A stretch of DNA of 64,000 nt from Citricoccus sp. CH26A (GTDB lineage Bacteria; Actinomycetota; Actinomycetes; Actinomycetales; Micrococcaceae): contig NZ_AFXQ01000003.1 in the NCBI RefSeq assembly GCF_000224415.1, forward strand, positions 124,001 through 188,000, written 5' to 3'. This document shows, in pieces, positions 24,566 through 33,126 of this stretch (positions within the stretch are counted from its first letter, which is position 1; the number at the start of each line of letters is the position of its first letter). The notes beneath the pieces are model-generated. The model did no database searches and was not told the origin of the DNA. It worked only from the letters and a program-made list of their open reading frames with translations. A program made the translations under genes and the position numbers.

Positions 24566-25285
24566 ATGGACTGGGACGGAGCGGTCAACGCGCACCACGT
24601 GCTGGGGCTCATCTACCGGATGGGGCGCCAGGAATGGCTGACCGAGGACGGCTGGCGGCACCTGCGCCAGGACGGCGTCACCACGGTGATCGACCTGCGC
24701 AACGAGCCCGAACGCGCCCGCCGGCCCACCGACCCCGCGGTGGGCGATGCCGCTCGGGCCGGGATCGACGTCGTGCACTGCCCGGTGGAGGACCAGGACG
24801 TGGCGGAGTACATGGAACCGGCGCTCGCCGCCGGTGCGCCCTACCCGAACCACCCGCGGTACTACCCGTCCACCCTGCGCTACTTCCCGGACCGGCTGGC
24901 CCGGGTGTTCGGCGCGATCGCGGCGGCACCGGGGGCGGTGGTGCTGCACTGCTCGGCGGGCCGGGACCGGACCGGGCTCGTGGTCACCCTGCTGCTGATG
25001 CTGGCCGGTCGGCGTGATCTGGTCCTGCCGCAGTACGACGCCGGCGCCCGGGGCATCAACGACTGGCACCGCATCAGCCCCGTGCCCCACCCCCACGAGC
25101 GGCATATGGCCGGTGAGGAACTGGAGGAGTTCCTCAGCGGTCGGCTGCAGGCCCTGGAGGAGTTCGCGGACTCCCTGCCGGACGAGGGATCGGTGGCGGC
25201 GCTGCTCCGGCGGCACGGCCTGGGCGAGGACGAACTGCAGGCGGTCCTGCGCAAGCTGGGCCCCACCGCCGACCGGCCCGCCTGA
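24566..25285 (+). CDS. Tyrosine-protein phosphatase (PtpB-like, DSP fold)
   Basis: 239 residues. The phosphate-binding loop is H-C129-S-A-G-R-D-R135-T-G, the CX5R signature of protein tyrosine phosphatases. An N-terminal NAHHVLGLIYRMGR segment and VIDLRNEPER resemble the mycobacterial PtpB/Y-phosphatase3 group, which may dephosphorylate phosphotyrosine or phosphoinositides. No signal peptide. Convergent with phoD; 16 nt separate the stops, with a modest inverted repeat (CTGACCC near 25282 and GGGTCAG near 25313). Physiological target unknown. Confidence 0.85.
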   Translation: MDWDGAVNAHHVLGLIYRMGRQEWLTEDGWRHLRQDGVTTVIDLRNEPERARRPTDPAVGDAARAGIDVVHCPVEDQDVAEYMEPALAAGAPYPNHPRYYPSTLRYFPDRLARVFGAIAAAPGAVVLHCSAGRDRTGLVVTLLLMLAGRRDLVLPQYDAGARGINDWHRISPVPHPHERHMAGEELEEFLSGRLQALEEFADSLPDEGSVAALLRRHGLGEDELQAVLRKLGPTADRPA

Positions 25286-25301
25286 CCCGGGGCGCCGGCG
25301 C

Positions 25302-26948
25302 TCAGCGCTCCGGGGTCAGCGTCCGGGTGTACTGCACCTGGCCGTTCGCGTCGATCAGCTCGACCGTGAACTCCTCGCCCCCCGGGGCCACCTGCACGCG
25401 CCCGAAGAACTGCCCCGCGCCGTCGCGGGGTGATCCCATCGCCGGGCCGGCCTTCTGGAAGTCCACGTGGGGACCGAAGGTGTGGTCCATCTCGTTCGGT
25501 CCGAAGGACCCGGCGTTGATGGGACCGGCCACGAACTCCCAGAACGGATGGAAGTCCGTGAACCGGGCCCGTTCGGGTGAGTAGTGGTGGGCGGCGCAGT
25601 AGTGCACGTCCCCGGTCAGGAACACGACGTTGCGGCTGCCCTGACGCTTGATGCCGGACAGCAGCCGGGCCAGTTCGAGTTCGCGGCCCAGCGGTCTGCC
25701 GTGGTCGGCGTTGGAGATGGACTCCTGGCCCTTCCCGTCCGGGACGATGATGCCCAGCGGCAGGTCCGCCAGGATGACCTTCCACGTGGCCTTCGAGGTC
25801 CTGAGCCCGCGCAGCAGCCACTCGAGCTGCTCCTCGCCGAGGAGGGCGGTCGCGTGCGGTTCCATGCCGTCGGTGTTCTCGCCCTTGTGCGTGCGCATGT
25901 CCAGGACGAACACGTCCAGCTGGGGACCGCGCTCTATCCTGCGGTAGATGCGGGCCGGCTCGAGGCCGCTGCCGCGGGACATCGCCCGGCGATCGGCGAT
26001 CGGCTGGTACTCCTGCCAGGCGCGGCGACCGCGCGCGGCGAGGGTGTCGACGTCCCGGACCGTGTAGCGCTCATCGGTCAGCACCTCGCCGGCCCACCAG
26101 TTGTTGGTGGTCTCGTGGTCGTCCCACGTGGCGATGACCGGCACCTGCGCGTACATGGCCCGCACGTTGGCGTCCATCAGGTTGTAGCTGTGGCGGCCGC
26201 GGAACTCCCGCAGGGTCTCGGCCACCTTGGCCACCTCGTCTGTGACCACGTTGCGCCAGAGCGTCCCGTCGGGCTCGGTCATGGTCTCGGCGATGGGACC
26301 GTCCGCGTAGACGGTGTCACCGGCGTGCAGGAAGAAGTCGGGGTTGAACGAGCGCATCGTCTCGTAGCCGAACATGCCCCCGACGTCGGGGTTGATGCCG
26401 TAGCCCTGGCCGGCGGTGTCGGCCGTCCAGACGAAGCTCTGCGCGCCGTCCGACCGGTGTCCCGGTGCGGTGCTGAACCGGCCGGTGCCGAGCTCGCTGC
26501 GGCGGCCGTGCGCGTCCTCGAAGGACAGTTCCAGGTCGAACGCGGTGCCGGACGGCAGGCCGCGGGCCTGGATGCGCGCGGTGAAGTCGGTGTCCGCGGT
26601 GGCCCACGGGCCGCGCAGGCGGATCGGTTCACCGTCCCGGCCCGCTCCATGACCACGACGCCGGCCCCGGGACCGCACGCGGTCGCCGTCGGCGTCGAGC
26701 GCGTGCAGGACCGCCTGGAGGCGGCCCTCACCCGAGGAGCGGGACCACAGGACGGCGGAGTGGGACGTGACGTCACCGGTCTGGATCCCGGAGGGCAGGG
26801 TCAGGCGGGCCGCGGGACGACGTGCGGACACCACCGGGGACGCGGCCGCCGGTCCGGTGCCGAGCGCGGCGGGCAGGGTGCTGGCGAGGGCGGCCGCGGC
26901 GGCTCCCTTGAGCAGGGTGCGGCGGTCCGGCGTGGGGTGCGTGTCCAT
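25302..26948 (-). CDS. phoD: Alkaline phosphatase D family protein (PhoD)
   Basis: 548 residues. A Tat signal (DRRTLLKGAAAAALASTLPA) predicts export of the folded enzyme. An N-terminal Ig-like domain (SGIQTGDVTSHSAVLWSR) precedes the metallophosphatase core with metal-site segments HAGDTVYADGP, TWDDHETTNNW, the Asn-region residues and LTGDVHYCAAHHY. PhoD enzymes hydrolyse phosphodiesters, including teichoic acid, using Ca/Fe. A three-unit PHO-box-like repeat lies 18-50 nt upstream of the ATG, with TTCACT 6 nt before the start. Phosphate-limited induction is therefore likely. Confidence 0.9.
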   Translation of the reverse strand: MDTHPTPDRRTLLKGAAAAALASTLPAALGTGPAAASPVVSARRPAARLTLPSGIQTGDVTSHSAVLWSRSSGEGRLQAVLHALDADGDRVRSRGRRRGHGAGRDGEPIRLRGPWATADTDFTARIQARGLPSGTAFDLELSFEDAHGRRSELGTGRFSTAPGHRSDGAQSFVWTADTAGQGYGINPDVGGMFGYETMRSFNPDFFLHAGDTVYADGPIAETMTEPDGTLWRNVVTDEVAKVAETLREFRGRHSYNLMDANVRAMYAQVPVIATWDDHETTNNWWAGEVLTDERYTVRDVDTLAARGRRAWQEYQPIADRRAMSRGSGLEPARIYRRIERGPQLDVFVLDMRTHKGENTDGMEPHATALLGEEQLEWLLRGLRTSKATWKVILADLPLGIIVPDGKGQESISNADHGRPLGRELELARLLSGIKRQGSRNVVFLTGDVHYCAAHHYSPERARFTDFHPFWEFVAGPINAGSFGPNEMDHTFGPHVDFQKAGPAMGSPRDGAGQFFGRVQVAPGGEEFTVELIDANGQVQYTRTLTPER

Positions 26949-26965
26949 GCACACAGTGAAGCCGC

Positions 26966-26998
26966 GCGCCGTGAAACCCCGGTGGCCTGCGGATGAAC
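26966..26998 (-). promoter_or_regulatory. Putative PHO box of phoD (three 11-nt direct repeats)
   Basis: On the minus strand, contiguous units GTTCATCCGCA, GGCCACCGGGG and TTTCACGGCGC follow the 11-nt PHO-box unit known from Streptomyces (GTTCACC core) at 6, 5 and 5 of 7 positions. They overlap the expected -35 of a promoter with TTCACT as -10. Confidence 0.55.
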
Positions 26999-27023
26999 TC
27001 CGGCGGGCCACCAGGAGGCCGGG

Positions 27024-27029
27024 GACAAT
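27024..27029 (+). promoter_or_regulatory. Putative leaderless -10 element of the EamA transporter gene
   Basis: GACAAT followed by 6 nt and GTG at 27036. Divergent from phoD. Confidence 0.4.
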
Positions 27030-27035
27030 GGGGAC

Positions 27036-27974
27036 GTGACCCCCTCGACCAACCCGCTGCCGATCATCGCACCCACGCCCCGAGCGGTCGGCGTCCAGCC
27101 CCGCGCACTGGCCACCGGGGTCGTGCTGGTCATCGGGGCCTGTGTCTCGCTGCAGTTCGGTGCGGCCGTGGCGGTGCAGTTGTTCCCGGTCCTGGGTCCC
27201 TGGGGCGTCACCACGCTGCGGCTGGGCCTGGCCGCGGTGGTGCTGCTGGGCCTGGTGCGGCCGCGGGTCCGCGCGTGGACGCGCTCGCAGTGGACGGCGG
27301 TGGTCCTGTTCGGGATCTCCATGGGCGCGATGAACGGGGTCTTCTACGCCGCGATCGACCGGATCCCGCTGGGGGTCGCGGTGTCCATCGAGTTCCTGGG
27401 ACCGCTGGTGCTGGCCGCCCTCCTCGCCCGGCGCTGGGTGGACGGGCTCTGGGTGGCCGTGGCCCTGGCGGGCATGGCCCTGCTCGCGCTGGACAGCGCC
27501 TCCGGGGACTCGGCGCTGGACCCGGTCGGCGTGTTCTTCGCCCTGGTCGCCGGGGCGTTCTGGATGGCCTACATCCTCACCAGCAAGCGGGTGGGTGCGC
27601 TCGTGCCGGGCAGCGGGGGACTGGCCGTGGCGCTCGTGGTGGCCACCGCCGTCGTCGCGCCGCTGGGCGTGCCGGGGGCAGCCGGCGCGTTCGCGGACCC
27701 GGCGCTGCTGGGGCTGGGGCTCCTGGTCGCGCTGCTGTCCTCGGTGGTGCCCTACTCGCTGGAGCTCAACGCGCTGCGCCGGTTGCCACCGGCGGTGTTC
27801 AGCATCCTGCTGAGCCTGGAACCGGCCTTCGCGGCCCTGTTCGGGTGGCTGCTGCTGGGCCAGGAGTCCGGGCTGCTGCGCACCCTGGCGGTCGTGCTGG
27901 TCGTCGCGGCCAGCGCCGGGGTGACGCTGACCGCGAGACGGCTCACACCCGCTGGGTCGCGCCGAGGGCGGTGA
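27036..27974 (+). CDS. EamA/RhtA-type drug/metabolite exporter
   Basis: 312 residues, ten helices in two EamA repeats. RhtA-like segments are seen: SLQFGAAVAVQLFPVLGP near the N-terminus, MNGVFYAAIDRIPLGVAVSIEFLGPL in repeat 1, and SLEPAFAALFGWLLLGQE in repeat 2. RhtA family members export threonine, homoserine and other metabolites; substrate here is unassigned. GTG start. Its 3' end overlaps the convergent ptrB gene by 32 bp. Confidence 0.87.
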   Translation: MTPSTNPLPIIAPTPRAVGVQPRALATGVVLVIGACVSLQFGAAVAVQLFPVLGPWGVTTLRLGLAAVVLLGLVRPRVRAWTRSQWTAVVLFGISMGAMNGVFYAAIDRIPLGVAVSIEFLGPLVLAALLARRWVDGLWVAVALAGMALLALDSASGDSALDPVGVFFALVAGAFWMAYILTSKRVGALVPGSGGLAVALVVATAVVAPLGVPGAAGAFADPALLGLGLLVALLSSVVPYSLELNALRRLPPAVFSILLSLEPAFAALFGWLLLGQESGLLRTLAVVLVVAASAGVTLTARRLTPAGSRRGR

Positions 27975-30183
27975 GCAGGAAGGCGTAGTCCCAGGCCCGG
28001 TCCTCCCAGGCCCGGTAGCGTCCCGAGGCGCCCCCGTGGCCGCCGTCCATCTCCGTCTTCAGCACGATCGGCGAGCCCCCCGCGGCCAGCGGCGTGGACT
28101 GGTCCGAGGTGACCGTGCGGCGCAGCAGCTGGACCCACTTGGCCGGCTCCACGTACAGCACCCGGGTGTCGTTCAGCGAGGTCACGGCCGCGACCGCGGG
28201 ATAGTCCACCGCCCGCACGTTCTCGTACGGGGTGTACTCGGCCATGTACCGGTACACCTCCGGGTCGGTGATCGGGTTGCCCCACTCCTCCCACTCCAGG
28301 GCGGACAACGGCAGGTCCGGGTCCAGGATGGAGGTCAGCGCGTCCACGAACGGCACCTGCGCCACGCACGCCCGGTACAGCTCGGGGGCCAGGTTCAGCA
28401 CCGCGCCCATCAGCAGCCCGCCCGCCGAGCCGCCCATGCAGGCGATCCGGTCCGGGTCCACCCAGCCGGACTGCGCCACGAACCGGGTGGCGTCCACGAA
28501 GTCGGTGAAGGTGTTCTTCTTGTGCAGTTTCTTGCCGTGGTCGTACCAGGCCCGGCCCAGCTCGCCCCCACCGCGCACGTGCGCCACCACGTAGACCACG
28601 CCGCGGTCCAGCAGGGACAACCGCGCCACGGACAGCCCCGGGTCCATCGAGACCTCGTAGCTGCCGTAGCCGTAGACGACGCAGGGGTTGGAGCCGTCCC
28701 ACTCGGTGTCCTTGCGCCGGATGACCGTCAGCGGGATCGTGACCCGCCGGTCCGTGGACTCCGCCGGCGCCCACCAGCGCTCCACGAGGTACTGCTCGGG
28801 GTCGTAGCCCGGCACCTCGACCTGGCGGCGCAGGTGCAGGGTGCCGGCCTCGCCGGCGCCCACCTCCCAGTCCAGCACCTGGGAGGGGGTCACCCAGGAG
28901 GTGTAGGACAACCGCAGGTAGGGCGACTCGTAGGGGGCCCCGGCCAGCTCGCACGAGTACAGTTCCTCGCCGAAGTCCGGTTCCACGGGCCGGCCCTGCC
29001 GGTCCGTGCCCAGGCCGGCCAGCGGCATCACGAGGGTGCGCGGGGTCGTCTGGCGGCGCACGCTCAGGGCCAGGTGCGTGGCGGTGACGGCGGCGCCGTC
29101 CACCTTGGTGGTGGCCGAGTGCTCCACGACGGTGCGCCAGGACCGCGGATCCGTCACCGTCTCACGGGCGGCCAGGGAGACCATGTTGTTCGGGGCGTCG
29201 GCCCCCGTGGCCAGGTCCTTGTCATGGACGATCACGTAGTGCCGCCGGCCGTCCAGGGTGACGGGGTCCACGCCGTGCAGCAGGCCGAGGGAGCGGTCCA
29301 CGAGCACGCGCAGCCCGCCCAGCGGCTCCCCGGCGCCCTCGGGCAGGTCCAGGGCCCGGGTCTCGGCGAGCTCGGAGTTGCCGATGGACACGATCAGCTC
29401 GGTGCGGTCGGCGGAGAGCCCGAAACCGGACCACATCCCCGGGTCGTCCTCCTGGAACAGCAGCTGGTCCTGCTCGTTCGGCGTGCCGAGGGTGTGGGCG
29501 AGGATGCGGTAGGGACGCCAGGACTCGTCCGGGACGGTGTAGAACACGCGCGTGCCGGTGCGGTCGAAGACCACCCCGTAGGACACGTTGGGGATCTCGT
29601 CGGGCAGGTCCTCGCCGGTGCGCAGGTCACGGACGCGCAGGGTGAAGCGCTCGTCGCCGGCATGGTCCACGGCGTAGGCCATCAGGTTCCCGTCCCGGGA
29701 CACGGCCAGCCCGCCGAGGGAGAAGAAGGGCTTGCCCTCGGCCTCGGCGTTGCCGTCCAGGATGACCTGCTCGCCCTCGACCGCGACGCCCGGCTCGATG
29801 ACCGGCGGGGTCCAGTCCGAGGCGGCGTCACCGGTGTCCCGTGCCCGCACGCGGCACTGCACGCCGTACTGCTTGCCCTCCTCGGTGCGGGAGAAGTACC
29901 ACCAGTCGTCCTTGCGGGCCGGGACGGACAGGTCCGTCTCCACCGTGTGGGCCTTGATCTCGCCGAAGATGGCCGTGCGCAGCGGCTCCTGGTCCTCAGT
30001 GACCGCCGCCGTGTAGGCGTTCTCCGCCTCCAGGTGCGCGATGACCTGGGGGGACTCCTTGTCCCGCAGCCAGTCGTAGTCGTCCGTGAAGGCCTGGCCG
30101 TGGTGCTCGCGCGGCACGGGGCGCCGCTCGGCGACCGGCGGGTGCGAGGTGGGGGCCGAGGTGGTGGTGTCCGAAGAACTCAT
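27943..30183 (-). CDS. ptrB: Oligopeptidase B (S9 family prolyl oligopeptidase)
   Basis: 746 residues. It is a cytoplasmic serine peptidase that cuts short peptides after Arg or Lys. The N-terminal beta-propeller domain includes the signature FTDDYDWLRDKE near residue 35 and a GEQVILDGNAEAEG segment. The C-terminal alpha/beta hydrolase domain carries nucleophile S586 in MGGSAGGLLMG and H716 in EMDGGHGGASGRY; the HVRGGGELGRAWYDHGK stretch is typical. ATG 30183 chosen; an ATG three codons upstream is also possible. No signal peptide. Confidence 0.93.
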   Translation of the reverse strand: MSSSDTTTSAPTSHPPVAERRPVPREHHGQAFTDDYDWLRDKESPQVIAHLEAENAYTAAVTEDQEPLRTAIFGEIKAHTVETDLSVPARKDDWWYFSRTEEGKQYGVQCRVRARDTGDAASDWTPPVIEPGVAVEGEQVILDGNAEAEGKPFFSLGGLAVSRDGNLMAYAVDHAGDERFTLRVRDLRTGEDLPDEIPNVSYGVVFDRTGTRVFYTVPDESWRPYRILAHTLGTPNEQDQLLFQEDDPGMWSGFGLSADRTELIVSIGNSELAETRALDLPEGAGEPLGGLRVLVDRSLGLLHGVDPVTLDGRRHYVIVHDKDLATGADAPNNMVSLAARETVTDPRSWRTVVEHSATTKVDGAAVTATHLALSVRRQTTPRTLVMPLAGLGTDRQGRPVEPDFGEELYSCELAGAPYESPYLRLSYTSWVTPSQVLDWEVGAGEAGTLHLRRQVEVPGYDPEQYLVERWWAPAESTDRRVTIPLTVIRRKDTEWDGSNPCVVYGYGSYEVSMDPGLSVARLSLLDRGVVYVVAHVRGGGELGRAWYDHGKKLHKKNTFTDFVDATRFVAQSGWVDPDRIACMGGSAGGLLMGAVLNLAPELYRACVAQVPFVDALTSILDPDLPLSALEWEEWGNPITDPEVYRYMAEYTPYENVRAVDYPAVAAVTSLNDTRVLYVEPAKWVQLLRRTVTSDQSTPLAAGGSPIVLKTEMDGGHGGASGRYRAWEDRAWDYAFLLTALGATQRV

Positions 30184-30216
30184 GGCCACCATTCAACCGC
30201 ACGCCGGGGGCGTGGA

Positions 30217-31719
30217 TCACAGCCCCAGCAGACCCCGGAAGACACCCATGCCGAAGTAGAGGACGAAGGCCGCCGCCACCACCCACAGCAGCGGGTGCAC
30301 CTCGCGGGCCCGGCCCTGCGCGGTGCGGATCACCGCGTAGGCGATCATGCCGGCGCCGATGCCGTTGGCGATCGAATACGTGAACGGCATGAGGATGAAG
30401 GTCAGGAACGCCGGGAAGGCGGCACCCAGGTCGGTCCAGTCGATGTGCAGCACCTGCGTGGCCATCATGAAGCCGACCACCACGAGGGCCGGGGCGACCG
30501 CCTCGAAGGGCACCAGGTGGATCAGCGGGGTCAGGAACATGGCCAGCAGGAACAGCACGCCGGTCACCACGGAGGCCAGGCCGGTGCGCGCGCCCTCGCC
30601 GATGCCGGTGCCGGACTCCACGAAGATCTGGTTGGCAGAGCCGGAGGCGCCGCCGCCGGCCGAGACGGCCAGGGCGTCCACCATCAGGACCCGGTTCAGG
30701 TGCGGGATCTGACCGTCCCGGGTGACGTTGCCGGCCTCGCGGGCCAGGCCCACGGACGTGCCCATGGCGTCGAAGAACACGGACAGCAGGATGACGAACA
30801 CCAGCAGCAGGGCCATCAGGGGGCCGACCTGGCTGAAGGCCGCGAACAGGTCCGCCTGTCCCACGAGGGACACGTCCGGGGCGCTCCAGTCCGGGAAGGA
30901 CGGGGCCACCAGGGACCAGCCGGTCGGGTTGACGTTGCCCTCGGCGTCCACCGAGGGGCCGATGTGGAACACCGCCTCGAGGATGTTCGCCAGCACGGTG
31001 GCCACCACGATCCCGATGAGGATGGCCCCGCGGGTCTTGCGGATCACGAGCACGGAGGTGACCAGCAGCCCGACGATGAACACGAGCACCGGCCAGCCCT
31101 CCAGGTCACCGCCGGTGCCCAGCCCGACCGGGACGGTGGTGCCGGCGGCGTCCGGCACGCGGCGGACGAACCCGGCGTTGACGAAGCCGATCATGGCGAT
31201 GAACAGGCCGATGCCCACCACGATCCCCGTCTTCAGGGCGTCCGGCACGGCGTTGAACACCGCCTGCCGGAAGCCGGTGGCCACCAGCACGGCCATGACC
31301 AGTCCCGCGATCACCACGAGTCCCATCACGGCCGGCCAGGTCAGTCCCTGGGTCGTGGCGACGGTGATGGCCACGAGCGCGTTGACGCCGAGCCCGGCGG
31401 CCAGGGCGAAGGGATGCCGGGCCCACACGCCCATGACGATCGTCGCGACGCCGGCCACGAGCGCCGTCACGGCGGCCACCCGGCCGATGCCCAGGGTGTC
31501 CCCGTTCGCGTCCGCCCCGGAGAGCACGAGCGGGTTGAGCACGATGATGTAGCTCATCGCCAGGAAGGTCGCCAGCCCGCCGCGGATCTCCTGGGCGACG
31601 GAGGAACCGCGCCGGGAGATCATGAAGAACCGGTCGAACCCGTTGCGTGGATGGGCCGCGTCCACGGTGTTCAGGGTCCTGGGATCGGATGTCGGTGCTG
31701 CGGTATCGGGCCTGGGCAT
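30217..31719 (-). CDS. NCS2 family purine permease (AzgA-like)
   Basis: 500 residues, about 12-14 helices. AzgA-type NCS2 proteins import adenine, guanine or hypoxanthine with protons. The segments RGGLATFLAMSYIIVLNPL near the N-terminus, GLGVNALVAITVA (helix 3), FFDAMGTSVGLAREAG and FVESGTGIGEGARTGLASV are characteristic. Start chosen as ATG 31719 because TAACAT ends 7 nt upstream; an ATG three codons earlier would overlap that element. The last residues lie 33 nt before the ptrB start. Confidence 0.9.
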   Translation of the reverse strand: MPRPDTAAPTSDPRTLNTVDAAHPRNGFDRFFMISRRGSSVAQEIRGGLATFLAMSYIIVLNPLVLSGADANGDTLGIGRVAAVTALVAGVATIVMGVWARHPFALAAGLGVNALVAITVATTQGLTWPAVMGLVVIAGLVMAVLVATGFRQAVFNAVPDALKTGIVVGIGLFIAMIGFVNAGFVRRVPDAAGTTVPVGLGTGGDLEGWPVLVFIVGLLVTSVLVIRKTRGAILIGIVVATVLANILEAVFHIGPSVDAEGNVNPTGWSLVAPSFPDWSAPDVSLVGQADLFAAFSQVGPLMALLLVFVILLSVFFDAMGTSVGLAREAGNVTRDGQIPHLNRVLMVDALAVSAGGGASGSANQIFVESGTGIGEGARTGLASVVTGVLFLLAMFLTPLIHLVPFEAVAPALVVVGFMMATQVLHIDWTDLGAAFPAFLTFILMPFTYSIANGIGAGMIAYAVIRTAQGRAREVHPLLWVVAAAFVLYFGMGVFRGLLGL

Positions 31720-31726
31720 GGGGGCC

Positions 31727-31732
31727 ATGTTA
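31727..31732 (-). promoter_or_regulatory. Putative leaderless -10 element of the purine permease gene
   Basis: Minus-strand TAACAT, 7 nt before ATG 31719. It decides between two in-frame ATGs. Confidence 0.5.
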
Positions 31733-31754
31733 GCGGCGGCGGGCGCCGCGCCGC

Positions 31755-32309
31755 CTACTTCTGGGGGTTCAGCCGCGCGATCTCAACGCACAGTGCAGTG
31801 GCCAGTGTGGTCCAGGCCACGTACGGGACCAGGGCCCAGCCCCGCAGGGCGCGGGACCGTCCGGCGCGGCGGGCCAGGTCCGCCGCGCTCAGGGCCAGGG
31901 CCCCGGCGCCCACGGCGGACAGCGCCGGCTGCCGTGCGCGGAAGAACAGGCCGGACCACGCGGCGTTGAGCGCCAGGTTCACGCCCAGGGCCCGGGCGTA
32001 GGACCGGGCCTCCGCGGACCGGCCGTCCTCCTGGGCCGCGGAGATCGTCCGCGAGCTCACCCAGGCGATGTCTGCGTACAGCGCCGTCCACACGAGGGGG
32101 AAGGCTGCCGGTGGCGGTTGCCAGGACGGCTTCCGGAGGGACCGGTACCAGCGGCTCGTCGGGTCGGTCAGCAGTGACCCGACGACGGCGCAGGCGCCCA
32201 CCGCGGCGCCCACCCGTACTGCGGTCCGCCGGCGCCGGGCCCGGCGCCGGCGTTCGGCCTGCCCGGGGCTCACCCCGAAGAGGGTCGTGGAGGCGTTCGT
32301 GCGTGCCAT
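31755..32309 (-). CDS. TspO/MBR family membrane protein
   Basis: 184 residues. An N-terminal Arg-rich segment ([17 protein letters not shown]) precedes the TspO domain of five helices. Conserved residues include the WYRSLRKPSWQPPPAAFPLVWTALY motif after helix 1 and the LALNAAWSGLFFRAR segment. TspO proteins bind porphyrins and related tetrapyrroles and modulate stress responses. ATG 32309 is 7 nt after CATAGT. Longer in-frame reading is antisense to the next gene. The Arg-rich extension is longer than in the typical 160-residue family member. Confidence 0.9.
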   Translation of the reverse strand: MARTNASTTLFGVSPGQAERRRRARRRRTAVRVGAAVGACAVVGSLLTDPTSRWYRSLRKPSWQPPPAAFPLVWTALYADIAWVSSRTISAAQEDGRSAEARSYARALGVNLALNAAWSGLFFRARQPALSAVGAGALALSAADLARRAGRSRALRGWALVPYVAWTTLATALCVEIARLNPQK

Positions 32310-32316
32310 GGTCCCG

Positions 32317-32322
32317 ACTATG
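32317..32322 (-). promoter_or_regulatory. Putative leaderless -10 element of the tspO-like gene
   Basis: Minus-strand CATAGT, 7 nt before ATG 32309. Lies back to back with the TAGTCT element of the divergent metallo-hydrolase gene. Confidence 0.45.
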
Positions 32323-32349
32323 TCACGCCGGGCCCCGTCCGGGCAGGGG

Positions 32350-32355
32350 TAGTCT
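32350..32355 (+). promoter_or_regulatory. Putative leaderless -10 element of the MBL-fold gene
   Basis: TAGTCT followed by 6 nt and ATG at 32362. Confidence 0.5.
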
Positions 32356-32361
32356 GGCCCG

Positions 32362-33126
32362 ATGCCAGGCACGGGGTGGGTCCAGCTCTCCGCGCACGCC
32401 CACGCCCTGGCCCTGCCGGGCTGGCAGGCCAACGTGGGCCTCGTCGTCGGGACGGACCGGGCCCTGCTGGTGGACACCGGCGCCGGGCCGGTCCAGGCCG
32501 CCTGGCTGCTGGACCGGGTGCGCGAGCTGACCGCCCTGCCCCTGGTGGCGGTGAACACCCACGCCCACTTCGACCACGTGTTCGGCAACGCCTACCTGGC
32601 GGACTCGGGGGCCGCCGGCGCGGAACAGGTCTGGGGCCACGAGCACGCCGCGGCCGCGCTGCGCGAGCACGGCGAGGACCAGCGGGTCGAGGTGCGTGCC
32701 CTCGAACCGGCCTTCGCCGCCGGTGAGGGACCCCACGCGCGGATACTGCCGCCCACGCACACCGTGGGGGACGCACCGCGGACGCTCGACCTCGGCGGTA
32801 TCGGCGCCACGCTGTTCCACGTGGGCCGCGGCCATACCGACGGCGACCTGCTGGTCGGGGCCGGTGAGGTCCTGTTCGCCGGGGACCTCGTCGAGGAGGG
32901 CGCCGACCCGGCCTTCGAGGACGCCTGGCCCCGGGACTGGCTGACCGCCCTGGCCCGGATCCTCGCGCTGGCGGACCGCTACCGGGTCGTCGTCCCCGGG
33001 CACGGCGCCGTCGTGGGGATGGACCACGTCCGGGACATGCTGCACGCCATGGAGCGGGCCGTCGGCGGGGACGGTGCGGTGTACGGCGCGGAGCAGACGG
33101 GGCACCTGGCCCGGCGGTTGTCATGA
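32362..33126 (+). CDS. MBL-fold metallo-hydrolase
   Basis: 254 residues. The zinc motif is H67-A-H69-F-D71-H72, with later ligands in VGRGHTDGDLLV (His), LFAGDLVEEG (Asp) and VVPGHGAVV (His). It resembles the glyoxalase II/beta-lactamase fold group used for quinol, thioester or phosphonate hydrolysis; the substrate is not assignable. ATG chosen from the TAGTCT hexamer 6 nt upstream. The stop overlaps the next MFS gene by 4 nt (ATGA), so hydrolase and transporter are co-expressed. Confidence 0.87.
   Translation: MPGTGWVQLSAHAHALALPGWQANVGLVVGTDRALLVDTGAGPVQAAWLLDRVRELTALPLVAVNTHAHFDHVFGNAYLADSGAAGAEQVWGHEHAAAALREHGEDQRVEVRALEPAFAAGEGPHARILPPTHTVGDAPRTLDLGGIGATLFHVGRGHTDGDLLVGAGEVLFAGDLVEEGADPAFEDAWPRDWLTALARILALADRYRVVVPGHGAVVGMDHVRDMLHAMERAVGGDGAVYGAEQTGHLARRLS

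Noticed and set aside
28036-32001. Very long plus-strand open frame opposite ptrB and the purine permease
   Set aside because: Antisense shadow rich in Gly, His and Gln; ptrB carries its full set of catalytic motifs on the other strand.
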